NCBI GenBank assembly: GCA_023333565.1
Contig: JAJKFH010001548.1
Location: forward strand, 868,001 to 932,000
Length of the DNA stretch: 64,000 nucleotides
From: Puffinus mauretanicus
Taxonomy: Eukaryota > Chordata > Aves > Procellariiformes > Procellariidae
Direction: 5' to 3'
The notes below the pieces were generated by a model. It did not search any database and was not told where the DNA came from. It worked only from the letters and a program-made list of their open reading frames with translations. Position numbers and translations under genes: made by a program. This document shows, piece after piece, positions 34,401 through 47,879 of the stretch (within the stretch, counting starts at the first letter, position 1; each line of letters starts with the position of its first letter).

Positions 34401-37400
34401 CTCTGGACTAGGGGCAGTTACCCTGTCTTCCTCCCTGCATGATCTTGTTCCCTGCCTGGGGGATTCCAAAGTGTTTCTTCCACGTAATTCTTCAGTACAA
34501 GAGGGATGGGAAAGTGTTTCCAGAGGGAAAAGCCCTTGAAAGCTCCGTGGCCTGGAGCAGCCAGCCCGCCGCGTGGGCTGACCTGTCTGGGATCACTCGG
34601 CCAGCGGAGGTCCGGGGACTTCCCTGCAGGTGGCTGTGCTGGTACCACCGGGATCCCCTGCCAAGGACTCTGGGGCTTGGGGCTTCAGCACAGACAACAG
34701 CTAAAACAACAACAGCAGACTCCGTAATTATTGCCATTGTTCCCAGGCACGAGCCTGCATCAACATCATCATTACAACTTACTAATATGCAACGCTGTTG
34801 CGTGATTGCATAAAGTGCTGCTGCTGCTGTTGATATAAAATTAATTAATAAATGGCTTCAGCCCACTAACCATGCGCAGTCAGGAATCGGGCGGGCTGCC
34901 AGGAGGCTGGGGAGAGGTGCAGGGGCTGTGCCGCAGAGCCAGCCCGGGGCAGGGGGCTGGGGGCTGCGCAGGATGCCCCGGCTGCTCTGCAGCTCTGCGG
35001 CGCTCCTGGATGCCACCGAGGAGTGGCCCATGGCTGGACCATCACACATGCGTTTTGAAAGTGTCCTCAAGCGCTGGGTGAGGCTATTGCAAATCATTTG
35101 AGTCCAGCAGTCCTTATTGAGGCATCTGGACATTTATGTGCTCCTCTCCAACCTGACTCTTTGTCCTAGTCCCCCAGAGTGGCAAAAGCTCTTGCTCAGG
35201 ACTGGAAGCTGAAATCCATCGGGCTGTGGGGGCCCGGGGCTGCCCCATCCATCTGACACCAGCGGAGATGCCAACAGGCTCCATGCTCGTGGCTGGTTTT
35301 TCTGCGCGCTGCAGGTGGCATTTCAGCAGCCAGCTGCTCTCGCTCCTGCTTTCCCTAACCTTCTCCAGGCAGCCCGGTCCTGTATCCTGCACCCAACGGA
35401 GGCTTCGGCTCCTGCTCCGGACCGCGTGCGGGCAGGGCGCACGGGGGGCTGGCTCTGGGGCACCGCGGCACAGCACAGCCAGCCGGCGATGGCACTGCCC
35501 ATCCTTTGACACGCACGTTAAAAATTAGCTAAGAGAGCTGATGGTGCGTGGCTGTCGGTGCCCGAGAGCGGAGCCATCGCAGAGCGACTGCTCGGTGGTG
35601 GGGGGTCTCTAATAATGCTGTAAACTGCCTGGGAGGGTACTGGGACCCTGCAGCTGGATCTCAGCACCAAGCTGCTTGAGCTGCCCATGGCTTGTCCATG
35701 AGAAGCAAACATCTGAGGAGGATCCATGACCTCAAAACACACATGTGTGCAGGGAGAGGCCCCCGGCGCTGTCTAGCTGGATGTTAAAAGGCATTGGGAA
35801 CACAGTGCACAACATTCACCGTTAGGTCAGTCTTTCAAAACCCACTGAAACTCCCAAATCATGAAAAACCACAATGTCCCTGTGAGTTTCGGTGTGTGGG
35901 AGGACATGGACCTGCTCACATCACGGGGAAAGCACCCGCCGGCACTTTCACTGGAGGGTGCTTTAGGCATCGGCGGCTCCTCCAGCCTGGGGGCCGGTGC
36001 AGGCTGGGCAGCGCCGGCACGAAGCAGCCCTTGCTGCCAGGTGGTTGCAGCTCTTCCCTCTCGGGCTCAGTAGACGCTTTCTGTGGGATCCCCTTTTTGC
36101 TGTGAACGGGCCCTTAGAGGGGGAGCGTACAACTAAGGCTGGGGGTGACTGCTGCTTTGGGGGTGCCCCCGTGCTAGGGGTGTATGCATGGAGATGGGGA
36201 AGGTGCCGCTGTGCGTCCTGGCAGCCAAGGACATCAAGGCTTTTCTCTCCCACACAGCAACTGACCCCACATGCATTTGCCTTCTAGGAGTGCAGATGTC
36301 CTCTCCTTTGCACCGTGTCCGGCTCTTGGAGAGGTGAATAAAGCAAGCGGCCAAGGGGTCATCTGCTTTGCAAAGAGGCTCTGCTCCCTTTTCCCCCAGT
36401 CCTGGACCTGTGCACTGGGAGTCAGGCTCACACATCATAAAGTGTACCTGCCATTGCACTGACAGGCTTCCCTGGAACGTGGGCCTATTTGTTTTATATG
36501 CCGAGAAACATAAAGGTTTGCACTAAGCAGCAGACATGATGGGAGCAGATGCAGGTATTTCACCTTTGAATCCTGGCCTTGCTGGCTTGCTAGGAGCTCA
36601 GCAGAAGGCTGATGAATTGCAAACACATTAAGACCCCAACTTGCTGGCAGACCTCTTGCCTGGCGTTGTCAGCTGTTTAGCCGATGAGTTGTTTAAGTGG
36701 TCTTTTTATTGTGCTTCCTTTCCAACCGTTCAGATACGCTAATGGTAGGAGGCTCTGCTGAGCTCAGGCCAGCCTCCTCCTGTCCTTTACACCAGCGGGT
36801 TCTTCTGAGCCCTTTTGGGTTGGTGGAAAGAGGGTCTGTGTGTCACCTGCCTGCTGGCTCCGTGGAATTTATAATGTGGACCACCTATTGTGATTTGACT
36901 TGGGCTTCTCTTTATTAGAGCCATGTGAACCCATTTGTGAGTGTCCTGAACTGCTGCCCACAGCCTGAACAACCGTTCTTTCCCCTCAAAAACTTTTACT
37001 GGGATGCCAAAGCATTTAAACAAAATTGATGTTATTTCCTGGCCTGACATCGCTTCTCTGCTTCTTCCGAGCTTTGTCCAGAAACTGCAAAGCTCCCACA
37101 AGAGCGTGTTCGCCTGGAGCGGGGAGCTGAGGTCTCATCTCCCAAGATCTCCGGCCCGGTTTGCAGCCCGTTAGGAGTTTTGCCGTTGGATGAGTTTCTC
37201 AGGAATCACCCCGTGGGTCTGCCAAGCTGCCCCCGGCGCTGGGCTTCACCTGTGCAGAAGGGAAACGGTCCAGGCTGCTTCAGGCTGCGAGCAAAACCCG
37301 TCCGGCTTTGTAAGCCCCGTGGCCAGGAGCGCTCTCCAGCTGATTCCCAGAGCCCACCGCCCCGGGGCTGGGGTCCCCTCCTGCAGCGGGTGGGAAGGGC

Positions 37401-38149
37401 GCTCGCTGAACACAAACCTCTTCATGGGAGAGCACTCGCAGAAAAGCTGAGTGCTGCAACCCAAAGCACTGAGCAGGCCTGATTTTTTCATGGTTTGGGA
37501 CTAGCCGGCCGTTTTCAGGGCTCGCGGGGTGTTGCCCCGTGGGGAGGTGGAGCAGAGTCTGCCTGGAGAAGGCTGAGCGGGAGCCGCCGGGAACGGCAGG
37601 ATGGCGAGACACAACCACCTGGAAAGAATTAACGCTTACCCTCAGCAAGAGCTTGTAAGGAGAAAGAACAAAGCAGGCGAGGAAAAACCAGAGCGAGGAC
37701 AAAATGGTGCTAGTGGGAAAAGGCATTCCTGCTTCTCTGCAAGGGGGACGGGGACGTCTGAGCAGTACTGCGGGGCTTTGGGGAAGAGCCGCTCCCTGTA
37801 GGAGACTCAGCAGTTCTCACATCTTCTTTTCTGTTCACTTCTGCCTCTGATTTTTTCCTCCTCTTTGTCTTTCCTTCCCCTTCTGATTTTATGCCATCCC
37901 TCTTTCTTTCCCTCTGCTTTTTTGTGTGCATCCTTCTCACGCCCTCCTCTCTTTTTTCTGTATCATTCCCGATAGTAGAAAGATAGTGTTTATTTCTGTG
38001 CCCAAACACCATTCCCACTTTCTCAGCAGCCTGGGGACTTAGTGCCCGGTTGTCCTTTCTCCAGGATGGAGCCTCAGTGCTGATCCTTACCCGCAGCTCT
38101 TCCTCGTGAGGTGCAGAAATGTGGTAGGCAGGGTTTGAGCATTGCTGCA
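31401..38149. other. Gene-free stretch, 6.7 kb
   Basis: No gene, RNA or clear transposon. A polypurine tract (GAAAAAAAAAAGGAAAGG type) lies at about 33494-33545. TTAATTAA is at 34841-34848. A pyrimidine-rich tract lies at about 37810-37965. GC-rich patches at 32250-32400 and 34900-35500 carry overlapping frames on both strands that reflect composition only. Confidence 0.5.
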
Positions 38150-38370
38150 TTTAATAGACATTCTGGAAATTGCCACTAATTTGAATTTGACCCATTTTTG
38201 CAAGGAGTATTCTGCATGTGGTCCTCCAGTGGGCTTGTCCCCTCTAGGACATGTGGTACCTGCTTCCCAATAATAAATTACTATTAGTCTCCTGCCTGAC
38301 TTCTGTTTGCGCTCTACCAGACCTAATCACGCCAATTACTCAAACAAAAGGCAAAAAGAATTGCGTTTCA
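38150..38370. promoter_or_regulatory. AT-rich island
   Basis: AT-rich complex DNA includes CACTAATTTGAATTTGACCC and CAATAATAAATTACTATTAG stretches and a GCCAATTACTC site. No coding potential. Candidate conserved non-coding element. Confidence 0.28.
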
Positions 38371-41300
38371 CAGGGGAGTTTTCCTCCTTCATGTCCTCCT
38401 GGTACGTTGTGCCCTAGGTGGAAGAGTTCTTCACCCCATCAGGGTTGCCGAGCCAAGAGCGGGACTCCACGCCAGGCTGCTCCAATTGACAGCCCTAATA
38501 CAGGGAGTTTAGAGGAATTTGTTTCCTAAATGTAGTGTGTAGCATTAATAACATTTGCAACCTTCCTTACTCTTTGATTGTGCCAGAGGCTTGGCTGAGC
38601 GTGACTCTGGCTCAGTTATCGTGCAAAATTCCTGGAGCAGAAGAGCAGAGCAGAGGCTGTAAACCAGAGCTCTTGGACTTAGGGAATTGCCTTGCTGGGC
38701 GGCAGATAACGTGAAACCCCTTCTGAGCACCCAGAGACGCTCGTCTGCAAAACACAGTCGTGGCAAACCTTTGGGCAGCTGAGGAAGGTCTCTCTCGCCC
38801 TTTTGCCCTGTTGTCACCGTTGACTACACCAGCTCGTGTGTTGGTATTTCTGGTCCGACTGAGAGCAGAAGGGAGGTGGAGATCTCCAGCAAGCCAGTTT
38901 TGTTGGCTTGAGGGGTTGCACGAGTTTGGAGAAGTATTCAAGCATCTGAGTGTTTTACCCAAAGTTGAACTCTGGTAGAGCTGGTGACAGAAAGGATCTA
39001 TATAACTCATCCACTCGTCTCCCTGAAATTTCCAACTTCCTGAGTTTCTCCCACCACCACCTTCTGTCCCTATAGGGCCTGATGTAATAGGGTAGCAGTA
39101 AAAAGTTACTAGGTATAAATGAACTGATGGGGATTAAAGAACCAGCACATGCCTCCTGGAAGGCTTTAAAAGCATCCTGTTTAGAAACAGCTCTGTTTCT
39201 GTGTCCCGCATTCTTAGTAATTTTCTTTCTCCTGTTTTTTTCATTCATATGGAGGAATTGCGGATGGAGCAGGCTCACCAGGTCCCATTTCATCTCTCCT
39301 CCCTGCGGCAGGAGGAGTGCTGTCCCTCTCAGCCCCTTCCCAAGGCTTTTGCCTTTCCCTAGGAGGTTTTTAGGGATTTTTTGAAACTAGTTTAGTTTCA
39401 GATTGTTCATGCCTTTGCCTGGGAGACTCAGAGATCCGTGTTACCAGTGAAATGCACAGGCAGGGTGCAGGCTGCTGGGGCGGGACAGACTTTGCTGTGC
39501 CCAGTGATGTCCGTAGCGCCTGCCTGTCACTCCCTGCAGCTCCCAGATGCTTTTGAAGACAAGTCGGACTCAACCTCGCAGGGCAAACAGGTTGTGCCCA
39601 GGACTCCTGTGGCCTCTGAGTTTAAGATTTTTATTTGCTTTAAAGAGCATTTCTGTTCGCTTTGCATGGAAAGTACTACGATTTACTGTTTACAGCTAAC
39701 GACAGAGAGCTTCCTGGCTGAGGCAGGAGCCTCGCTGCTCCCGGTGCTGTTGGCATGCATGTGCCGGGAAAGAGGAGCTGCGGGGCTGAGGCCAGAGCCG
39801 GGAGGAGCGGGGAGCCGGCGAGATCACAGTCGTGCCGTAGCCTCCAAGCAGAGGTCTGAATTTCTAGCGGTCTTGTGCAGATAAATTTGGATGCTGAGGT
39901 CACGCAGGATAATCTGGGCAGTGAGTGGCTGAGCATCTCTTGGCAGGAGAAGTGTGAAGGGGGTGGAACTGGGATGTATTGGGGCATTTGGGATCATTTA
40001 CAGTCTTGTCTCTTCTGGGCCACATAGCTTAGCACTGAGGTGTTACTGGAAGAACCACGCTGCTGCTGGACTTCCCAAACTCCCCGGCACGCACGTTAAA
40101 GCCATGTGCAATTACTGGTTGGGAAGGAGACGCCCAGGTCTGCGTGTGGCTCATGTGGTTTCTTCTTGGAGAATTTTGGTCTTGTCCGCCTGCTGTACCA
40201 ATGTATTCATCCTCACGGGTACGTACCCCGTGCTGTGGCAAACTGTACGCTTAGGGGTTTTTTTATCCTTGTTTGTATGCCAGACTGTGGCAACGGTCCT
40301 TGACTTTTCTTTCTTTGGTAGCTGTGGCCAGCAGTTTTGCCACCCTACCAAAACGCGCAGCTCTCAGCCCACCCTTGAAAGCACAACGTTAGTGTAACAC
40401 CCGTGCGCGGGCAGCGTGGGCACAGGCTGCACTGAGCTTGGCCAGTGCTGATTTATTTGCTGCAGTTGGATGCATGTTCTGGCATTTCTGTGGTATTTAG
40501 AAAGTCTTAATGACTGTGAAGAGGCCGTCTGGTGTGGCTTAAATGGAGCTATGCCATATTCCTCAGTCAGGAGCCGGTCCTCAGTGCCACTTCTCGCAGA
40601 ATATCAGGCAAGGCTTCGGAAGAGCTGGCAATGACTCTCAAGAGGTTTGCAAGTTTTGAGCCGTTCAGGCAGCTCATCTGGATGTATTGCACAGATCTTT
40701 AGTTTGAAGATTAGGTTGGAAAACTTTGAAAGATCTCCCTTCCCCTGAGATTTCATGTGCTTCCTGGCTCTGCTTGAACCAAAACCGCAGTGCCAGAACA
40801 AAGGCTTTTCTCATTGCACCTTGCTATTTGAGATGAAAACAAAGCTTCAGTGGGAGAGAGGCTGTTGGATGTGTCTTTCTAAGCGAGAGCAAACCAAACA
40901 TTTTCAGCCTGTATCAGCTGAGGTTTGAGTTGACTTGCAGAGCAAGGGCCTGAGCCAGATCATGTTTTTTCCAAGCAGCTTGGAAAAATCAGAAGCTTGG
41001 TTCATACCTACTTTCAGAAAATCATCCAGCTTGGATGAGATCCCTCTAGCTGCCCTTGTGTGCTGCATTTGCATTCCGGGTGGCCTGAAGCTTTTTCCCA
41101 TGGTCGCTGAGAGAAACCAGAAATGGGATGGGTAGAAAACCAGTGACAGTGGGATATTATTTAGGTATATTGCTCTGCTTTCACACGCCCACTTGTAACT
41201 GAGCACAGCACCCGCCTCTCTCTGGCTGAGTTTAATGCCGTATCTGTATGTTGGCATCTCTCTCCACCTGTTTAATGCATGTGTAGATAGTGTTAGCAGG

Positions 41301-44300
41301 CACTTTTTTGAAATGAAGTGTGGGAAGGCGGTTTGTTCTCTCCTTGGCAAGCTGCAGATGATGAGGTGCATGTGCTTCTGCAGCAACAACAGTGATAAGG
41401 GAGTGTTAATATCACCATGAATCCCTCATTTTGAGGAAAATGGGGCTTTTTATTCTAGACCATTAAAGCATTTTACAGAGCTCTCCACAAATGTAACCCA
41501 GGAGCGGTGCCTGTGTCCAGCTGCTTCACATGAACCTCACTGAACAATCCGGCTGTCAAAACCTGGTGCCCGCCCGAAACGATGAGACATTTGTGAGGCA
41601 GAAATATTCTGCATTAAAGCAGACATTGATCCAATCTGAGGTGTCTGTTCTGTTACAGCGAGTCTCAGTCTTAATTTCTCTCCGTCATGCCTCCTGCATC
41701 TGCCTGCGTCCTTCTCTCTGCGTGTGCATTTTAAGCATCATGAGTTGGCCAGTCGGAGAATCATGTGCATGGGGTTCGCATTACGCTGCAATGCCTTTTG
41801 CAGATGAGGTACCCAAATAAGACCTTCGTGTGAAAATTTTCTGGGCTTCTAGGATGCTGTGCACCTCTTCTCCCTCATTTCACCTTCATCTGGGTGGGTT
41901 CATGACACAGACCCTTTCCCACCCGCCATCAGGGCTGCTTTGCGGATGGGCACGGGCACAGATGCTGCTCGTGCCGGAGACACGAGCACCCTGGCCCCCT
42001 CCACGGCCTCGGGTGCCACCTTCCAGGAGGAGGAGATGCTGGGATCCCTTGCAGCAGCGTGTGCGGACTTCAGTGGGGGAGGCCAAGCTGCACCGTGAGC
42101 GTGGGGCCGAGGCTCAAAGGCTGCTCTCGCGGGCGTGGTGACTCTGGCATCGCTGCAGCTGAGGTGGAGATTGGTGTTGGATGATGTCAGGGGAGTCCAC
42201 AGATGCTCTTGAAGAAGGAAGGCACCAGGAAAGATGACTGAGGCTGTGATGAGCCACGTCCAGAAGCTCTGGAGGGTGCTGAAGACCATCCTCTGCCTCA
42301 CTGATGATGTTACTTGGGAGCATGAGGGACTCCTGGGCAAAGCCCTTCTCCAGCCAGCACTCCCTACCACACTATTTAACCCCCAGGACAGAAGCTGCAG
42401 CAGCTTCTCACCACAGGCAACAGGATTTATTCCAACCATAACATACCTTTGGTTTTCCTGGACTTTGTGGCTTGCATCAGACATAGACCACCAGTCTCCC
42501 ACCTAGCTGTTCATCTGCCTCCCAGTTCTCTCCCCACATTTCTTGCTAGTAGAGCAAGACCCTCCCACCTCTGCTCTCCTTCGAAGAGCTTTCACACCGA
42601 GGCATGGAGTGGCTTTTCTAAGGCTCAGCGTACTCGTGGGCACATCCAGCGAGCGCTCCCATCCATCTGCCTAACTCTTTGGGAGAAAAATAAAGCAGCC
42701 AAACAATGAGTGAGTACAAAAGCATATGTGAAGAATTGGCAAGGAGCGTTCCCTGACTCACAGCATCCATGCTTCTGCATGTCTGCTCCACGCACAGATC
42801 ACTGCCTCTCCTTACCCTTGCTTTAATTAGTAAGGGCTGAGCACACTCTGGGAACGCGCTGGAAGAGGACTGATGAACAAAACAGCAGCTCCAGATGAGC
42901 GAAAGCATCTGAGGAGTTTAAGATGGAAAAATGGGTTGGTCTGTGTTGCCTGACCGTGTGTGTGTACACTGTGCTGGTGACTGCTCCAGCTAACCAGCAT
43001 CTTCGCTCCCAGGAGCAGGCAGAGGTACAGTCAAGCAGTGAAACTGCCTGCACCAATTACCTGTGCAAGAGCACATTCCTGAAAGCGTCGTTTCTCTAAA
43101 TGGTATTTAGCTCATGCTCTTCTGATGCTGGATTAGGGGTCTGGAAAGTCTCTTGCCTTGGGCTTTGGCCAAGGCTGTTCTCAAGTACCTCCAGCGATGT
43201 GCTGCTGCTCCTTCCTGAAGAAGCTGGCCTGCTGGGGAGGTGACCCAGTGCTCCCGTCAAACTTTCCTCTGCGCAGTATCCTCCGGGTGCCTCCAGCCAG
43301 ACCATTTCATCTCCTCTTTGGTGACTGGACATCTGTGGTTCTTCTCCTTCGCCCCACCGCAAATCCATGCGGACCATCGGTCTGTGTCCTTCTACTCTTA
43401 GCTAGGTGTTTGCTGTGCTGAAATAACTTCCTTCTTTTTGATCTTTCTGAAGAAGCCACAGCCTTTTCCAAAAGTGCTCCAAGAATGCAGCCTAGTGGCT
43501 CCGCAGCCGCCTGCTCGACGTGCGCCTCGCGGTCATGGCTCTCAGGTGACCAACGGAGGGGCCGAGCGTGCCGGGAAGGGAAGGGCTTTCGCAGGCAGCG
43601 CAAGCCCCCCCTTCGCCCTCTCCAGCAGTAAGATCAGGGCAGTGATAATGGCTTTGTTTAAAAGGAAGAAGAGGAAGGAAAATGGAAGTCTAACACAACA
43701 GGAGTTGCCTCACCCAAGTATCCCAAGGACCTTGGCTGCCAAAACTGGATGGAAATAAACGCTCCAGACAATGCACGGCCGTATCTGGGAGCTGCAGGAG
43801 CCCGGCCAGCCCCCTCTTTCCTCGCAAGATCTGATAGGGCTCTTTGCTGGCACGGGACGGGCGCACCGGCCATTGTTCCCACACGGGCCCGCGCCGCTGG
43901 CGGCCGGCAGCGTTGTCCTGGGATCCACGCGGGCTGGCCGAGAGGAGAGAATCGCAGGAAATCGGACCAGATCATATCCGACCTCTAACTGCATCACATC
44001 TCAGGGCAGTATTTTTTTCCCCACTGTCCTTGGTGGCTCTTTTTGGACACGAGGAACGGTGCGACCTGCAAACAGTTGGTCTCCCAAAATAACCATCTAT
44101 GTATTCATTGCCGGACTGATTCATGGTCTACCTATGGCCGTATCCTCCCCCTGACAAAGGCTGAAACCAGACAGTTTGAAAAAAAGCAGGTGAAACGTCC
44201 GGCAGAGTTGCCAGCTCTTTCCCCAGGCCAAGTTCGTGCAGCACTTACTCAGGGGGGTCTTCACACCTGGTGTCCGGGGCGGGGGTGTGCAGCGTGGCCG

Positions 44301-44591
44301 TGGCTGCCTCGGGGATCCTGAGTGAGCAGGGCAGGGGGAAAATCCCCTGGCTTGCCATTTCTCCTCACAAGCCTGAATCGTTAAGACAAAACTGCTAGTT
44401 CCTGCGCGGGAACGGCAATTCTTCCTCTCCTCCAAAATGCCCACAGCAAGGAAAACTCGCCATTACCAAGGGGTTCAATTCAAACTGGAGGGTCCCAGCA
44501 GGCAACTTTGGGGGAGGGGTCTGCATTGGTGCCATTCCCGGCAGCATCCTGAAATCACCGAGGGGGGCACAGGAGGGGTGTGTGCTGCATC
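38371..44591. other. Gene-free stretch, 6.2 kb
   Basis: No gene can be supported. Frames of up to about 200 codons (for example minus 41900-42502) start at non-ATG codons and have no recognisable domain. No microsatellite of note. Confidence 0.5.
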
Positions 44592-44622
44592 TTTGGACCA
44601 GTCACCAGAGCTTGGGATTCCC
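44592..44622 (-). repeat. 31-bp inverted repeat, left copy
   Basis: Its reverse complement matches 47880-47910 at 30 of 31 positions (shared core CCAAGCTCTGGTGACTGGTC). Similarity stops sharply on both sides. The two copies are about 3.3 kb apart in opposite orientation. The family is not recognised; it may be a short conserved part of an interspersed repeat. Confidence 0.8.
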
Positions 44623-44904
44623 AGCACTTTCTTTGCACGGTAGCAAAACACCGCGGTCCCCGGAGGACACGAGAGCTCTGCCCGCCTCGAGCTGCCGCCT
44701 CCGTGGTCAGGGTCCAGGGAAGGGAGAGAGCGGCTCGAGGACTGCAGCGACCAGCAGCCCTCTGCCTGTGGTAGCCAGCATGCTCACACACCGGAGCCGT
44801 GCTCGGTGCCAAAGACTCGCTGTTACCGAGCAGCCAGCCGGAGCCCTTCCTCACCGCCGGCAGAGATGTTCTTCGGGCTCCTCACTATGGAAGAAGTTGG
44901 GTTT

Positions 44905-44990
44905 TACGTCCAGCCTTTCCACAGAGCACCTGCGTGGCTTTGGGCAAGTCAGGTTTTGGTCTCAAATGAGGCAGGATAAGCCCTTGCAAG
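44905..44990 (+). mobile_element. MIR/CORE-SINE 3' relic, sense
   Basis: CTGCGTGGCTTTGGGCAAGTCAGG (about 44930-44953) matches the MIR 'ctgtgtgaccttgggcaagtcac' core. It is followed by GGTCTCAAATGAGGCAGGATAA, matching the 'ctgtaaaatgaggataa' end. The tRNA-derived head is missing or unrecognisable, so this is a 5'-truncated ancient copy. Confidence 0.5.
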
Positions 44991-45124
44991 TGCCGCAGTT
45001 GCCTGGCCGAAGCGTGCCGTTGAGTAGGCGAGCAGGCTTCGCCCGTCATCGTGGGGGCTGCTCCGCCGCCTCCCTTCCTGCCCATCTCCCCAGCTGGCAG
45101 CGTGACCCAGCAGCTTTCCATCTT

Positions 45125-45260
45125 TAAAATATTACCCTTAATTAATTTGTCTGTACCGATGCTCCTGGTAATACTATTATTTGTAATACCTCAGTGCATC
45201 CCTAGGGAAGGGCACAAGTCTTAATTAACATCTGTAAAGCTGCTTGAGCACCATGCCTGG
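45125..45260. promoter_or_regulatory. AT-rich island with two CTTAATTAA sites
   Basis: Two direct copies of CTTAATTAA (45137-45145 and 45220-45228) flank AT-rich complex sequence with GGTAATACTATTATTTG. There is no coding potential. The island starts immediately after GC-rich DNA. Candidate homeodomain-bound non-coding element. Confidence 0.38.
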
Positions 45261-45485
45261 AAAATGTGAGACAGAGAAGGTTACTGTCGTATCAAGATGG
45301 TTTTAACTACTTTTTTTTTTTTTAATTTTGCAGACCGCCTTCTTCTTCCCAGGACATGCAGACCTCCATCTATCCATGCTCAAAGGGCTTGCTTTTCAGC
45401 ATTACCTCTGATAGCAAAGAGCCTGCGGAGCCCAGTGTTCCCAGTTTTCATGGGTTTTCCCAGGGTGTGCCTGTACAGGGCTCAC

Positions 45486-45530
45486 CCGTGCATGCACACG
45501 CACACACTCACGTGCTCACACACGCTCACT
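45486..45530. repeat. Short (CA)n-like alternating purine-pyrimidine tract
   Basis: CGTGCATGCACACGCACACAC and CACACACGCTC units give a mostly alternating purine-pyrimidine run able to adopt Z-DNA. No coding role. Confidence 0.6.
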
Positions 45531-47627
45531 GGATATCCAAATGTTTTCCAACCATAGTTTGCAGTCCCCAGTGATTTGCAGAACCTCACAAATTGCCTTC
45601 TGCCTTCTCTGTAAAGTAGCTTAAACTTGCTTTTGCCCGGGGTGTGTGCGGGCAGTCACACTGAAAGCACACGTCTTCTTATGCCCAGTTCAGTACACAG
45701 CTCAGGAGCCCTCGCTGCTCTCTGCTTGCTAACTGAGAAATTAGACGCAAATCAAATGTAAATCCCTCGGTTTGCAGGCTACAACAGCGAAGCCTGTGAC
45801 TGGCATCCTCATGCAGCCGTGCTGCTCCTTCGCAGCGGCTCTTCGGAGCACAGGGCAGGGCAGACGGCGAGCGCCGGCCAGCACCAGCTGCACGAACCGG
45901 CTAGTGCTGAATCCCAGCCACTCTAGCCTCATTAGTGCGAGGCTGCACTGGGCTAATTAACTTTTCTGGAAAGGCCGGTGTAGGATCAGGCTGGTGAAGT
46001 GCCACAGGGCTGCAGCAAGATTGCTCTGGTACTGGGCATGTAGCTGGACCATGCGGTAAAGGCGTAGCTGGAGCACCACGGATCGTGGAGGCTCCTCGTC
46101 GCAGCCCAACCTTCGGATCAGCTGCCAGGGGTGCAACGACCTAAATCCTTCCTTTCTCCGTACGAATGAGCGGGAACCTGTGCCTGGCTGGTATCTGCCC
46201 TTCGGCTGAGCATCCATGCAGGTTCTCCCCCTTTTCTCTGGAGGAGGCAGCCCTGCCTGCACACGGGGTGCCCCCTTCCCTGGCACGCTCCTGGCTGCGC
46301 CGGGGCAGGACAGCGGATGGGAACCGAAGCTTCCCCCCCCGTGCAGTCAGGTACCCGCGGCCCCAGAGCCGGAGCAGTTTTGCAGGACTAACCAGTGTGT
46401 CCTTCCAGCAAGCGGAGGCCCCCGGCTCTGTTGCTGGTTGCTGTCGAATCTTTTAGCCAAATCTCCAACGTCTTGGCTGAGCTGTGCTCCAAAGCCAGCC
46501 AGATTTCTGATGCTTAGCAAAAATATTCATTAACAACTTAATCTGCACACACACAGGGGAAGCTTTTAGTGTATTTGTTCTAGGTCTGTGAAAGAGTGAT
46601 CTGGCCACTGCTTTAAACTCTGCCTTGATCTGTGATCTCAGAGATGAAGAATTCAGAAAAATGCTGTTAGGGGAGACGGTCCAAAGCAGTGCGCTTACCC
46701 ACTGACACGCACCGCTCGGCTGAAAATGCACGTGTTGCAAAATGCAGTGATTTTCTGCAAAATTGTCACCTCAACATTGCAGGATGTGGCAGGAGATGAT
46801 GCTGCCCAGCTGCTTTGGGAGGGAAGGTCTGGAGGCTGTAATCCTCCCTGCAGTCTAGCCCAGGATACGGTGTTAATGACAGAAAAGCATCACGCCCGAC
46901 TGTACAACCCCCTGTAACTTTGTGGTGGTGTCCCACCTTCTGTGGGGTTCTTTGGTGTGTCCCGTCCTCCTTCTCAATGTCCTGGCCAGTGCACTCAGGC
47001 TAATGAACCCCGAGGCTCAGCAGGGGTGTAGGTGGCGTGATCAGAGAAAGCTGATAGAGCGCCGTGAGAGCATCATCTGTGCGCAAGGCCAGGGAGGAGC
47101 CAGGAGAGTGCTGGGAACGGGGAGAGCCACCATTTGGGTTCTGAAAGGCTTTCCTGGGGGGTTAGTGCCTGTGACTCCTCTCCTCCCAAGGCACCATCGT
47201 CCTGCCCAGAATGAGACGCTTTGTGCAGCCACTGCAGGCAAGGCAGTACTGGCGTTGCCTTCAGACCTGTGTGTGCCCTCCTCCGCTGAAGAGCTGAACC
47301 CCATTTCTCCCAGCTGCTGACTGCATGAAGAAAGCAGCTGAAAGCCCCTCACGTCTGCTCTCTGGGACCTCCAGGGTAATTCCGGCTGCTGCTGAGGGGC
47401 ATCTGCCCTGGGGCATCTTTGCAGGTTGCAGGAAACCTGGGCTGTTCCCGCGGCGCCAGGGGAGAGCCGCCCCGAGCCCTTCCCCGAGGGCTTCGGGTCC
47501 GAGCGCCCCTGGGATTAGCGGCTCCGGCAGATAAATCACCTCTGCTGAGAGTCCTGCGGCAGGAGAAGAGTTGGTGCAGCGGAGGGGATGAGTCTCGGTG
47601 CTCGTGGCTTGCACGGGGAAGGAGAGT
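45531..47627. other. Gene-free stretch
   Basis: No gene recognised. An AT-richer patch at about 46500-46690 is otherwise unremarkable. Confidence 0.5.
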
Positions 47628-47643
47628 GGGACGGGAGGGTGGG
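47628..47643 (+). other. Compact G-quadruplex motif
   Basis: Four GGG runs with loops AC, A and T lie within 16 bp, the short-loop arrangement that gives the most stable parallel quadruplexes. Further G-runs follow to about 47665. Confidence 0.65.
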
Positions 47644-47879
47644 AAGGAAGGGAAGGCATGGGGGAGGCACCGCGAGGAAGAGCTGCCGGTGCTGGGCGGA
47701 TAGACAGAGTGGTGCGAGAGCTGGCTGGTAGGGGAGATGTAACGTGTAATGCCGCCAGAAGGAGACACAAAATCACATGTAACGATCCCAGCTACCCCCG
47801 CAACGCCATCGCTTGTCCTCCCGAGCCTGGATGAGACCATCGGGTGGGTGTCTCTGAGTCACACAGGCTGGGGTGAGCC

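Noticed and set aside
40700..40735. ATTAGGTTGGAAAA, resembling the antisense CR1 tail
   Set aside because: Only about 13 bases match and the neighbouring CR1 landmarks are missing.
40904..41389. 161-codon minus-strand frame
   Set aside because: Starts at TTG, has no domain and lacks flanking splice or promoter signals.
41900..42502. 200-codon minus-strand frame
   Set aside because: Starts at GTG, covers a GC-rich patch and shows no recognisable family.
45297..45420. Long T-run ending in TTTTGCAG, resembling a strong splice acceptor
   Set aside because: The frame after it closes within 26 codons, has no similarity to a protein and no donor follows convincingly.
46290..46312. GGGCAGGACAGCGG, resembling the right half of a REST/NRSF site
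   Set aside because: The left half is absent and the half-site alone is expected by chance.
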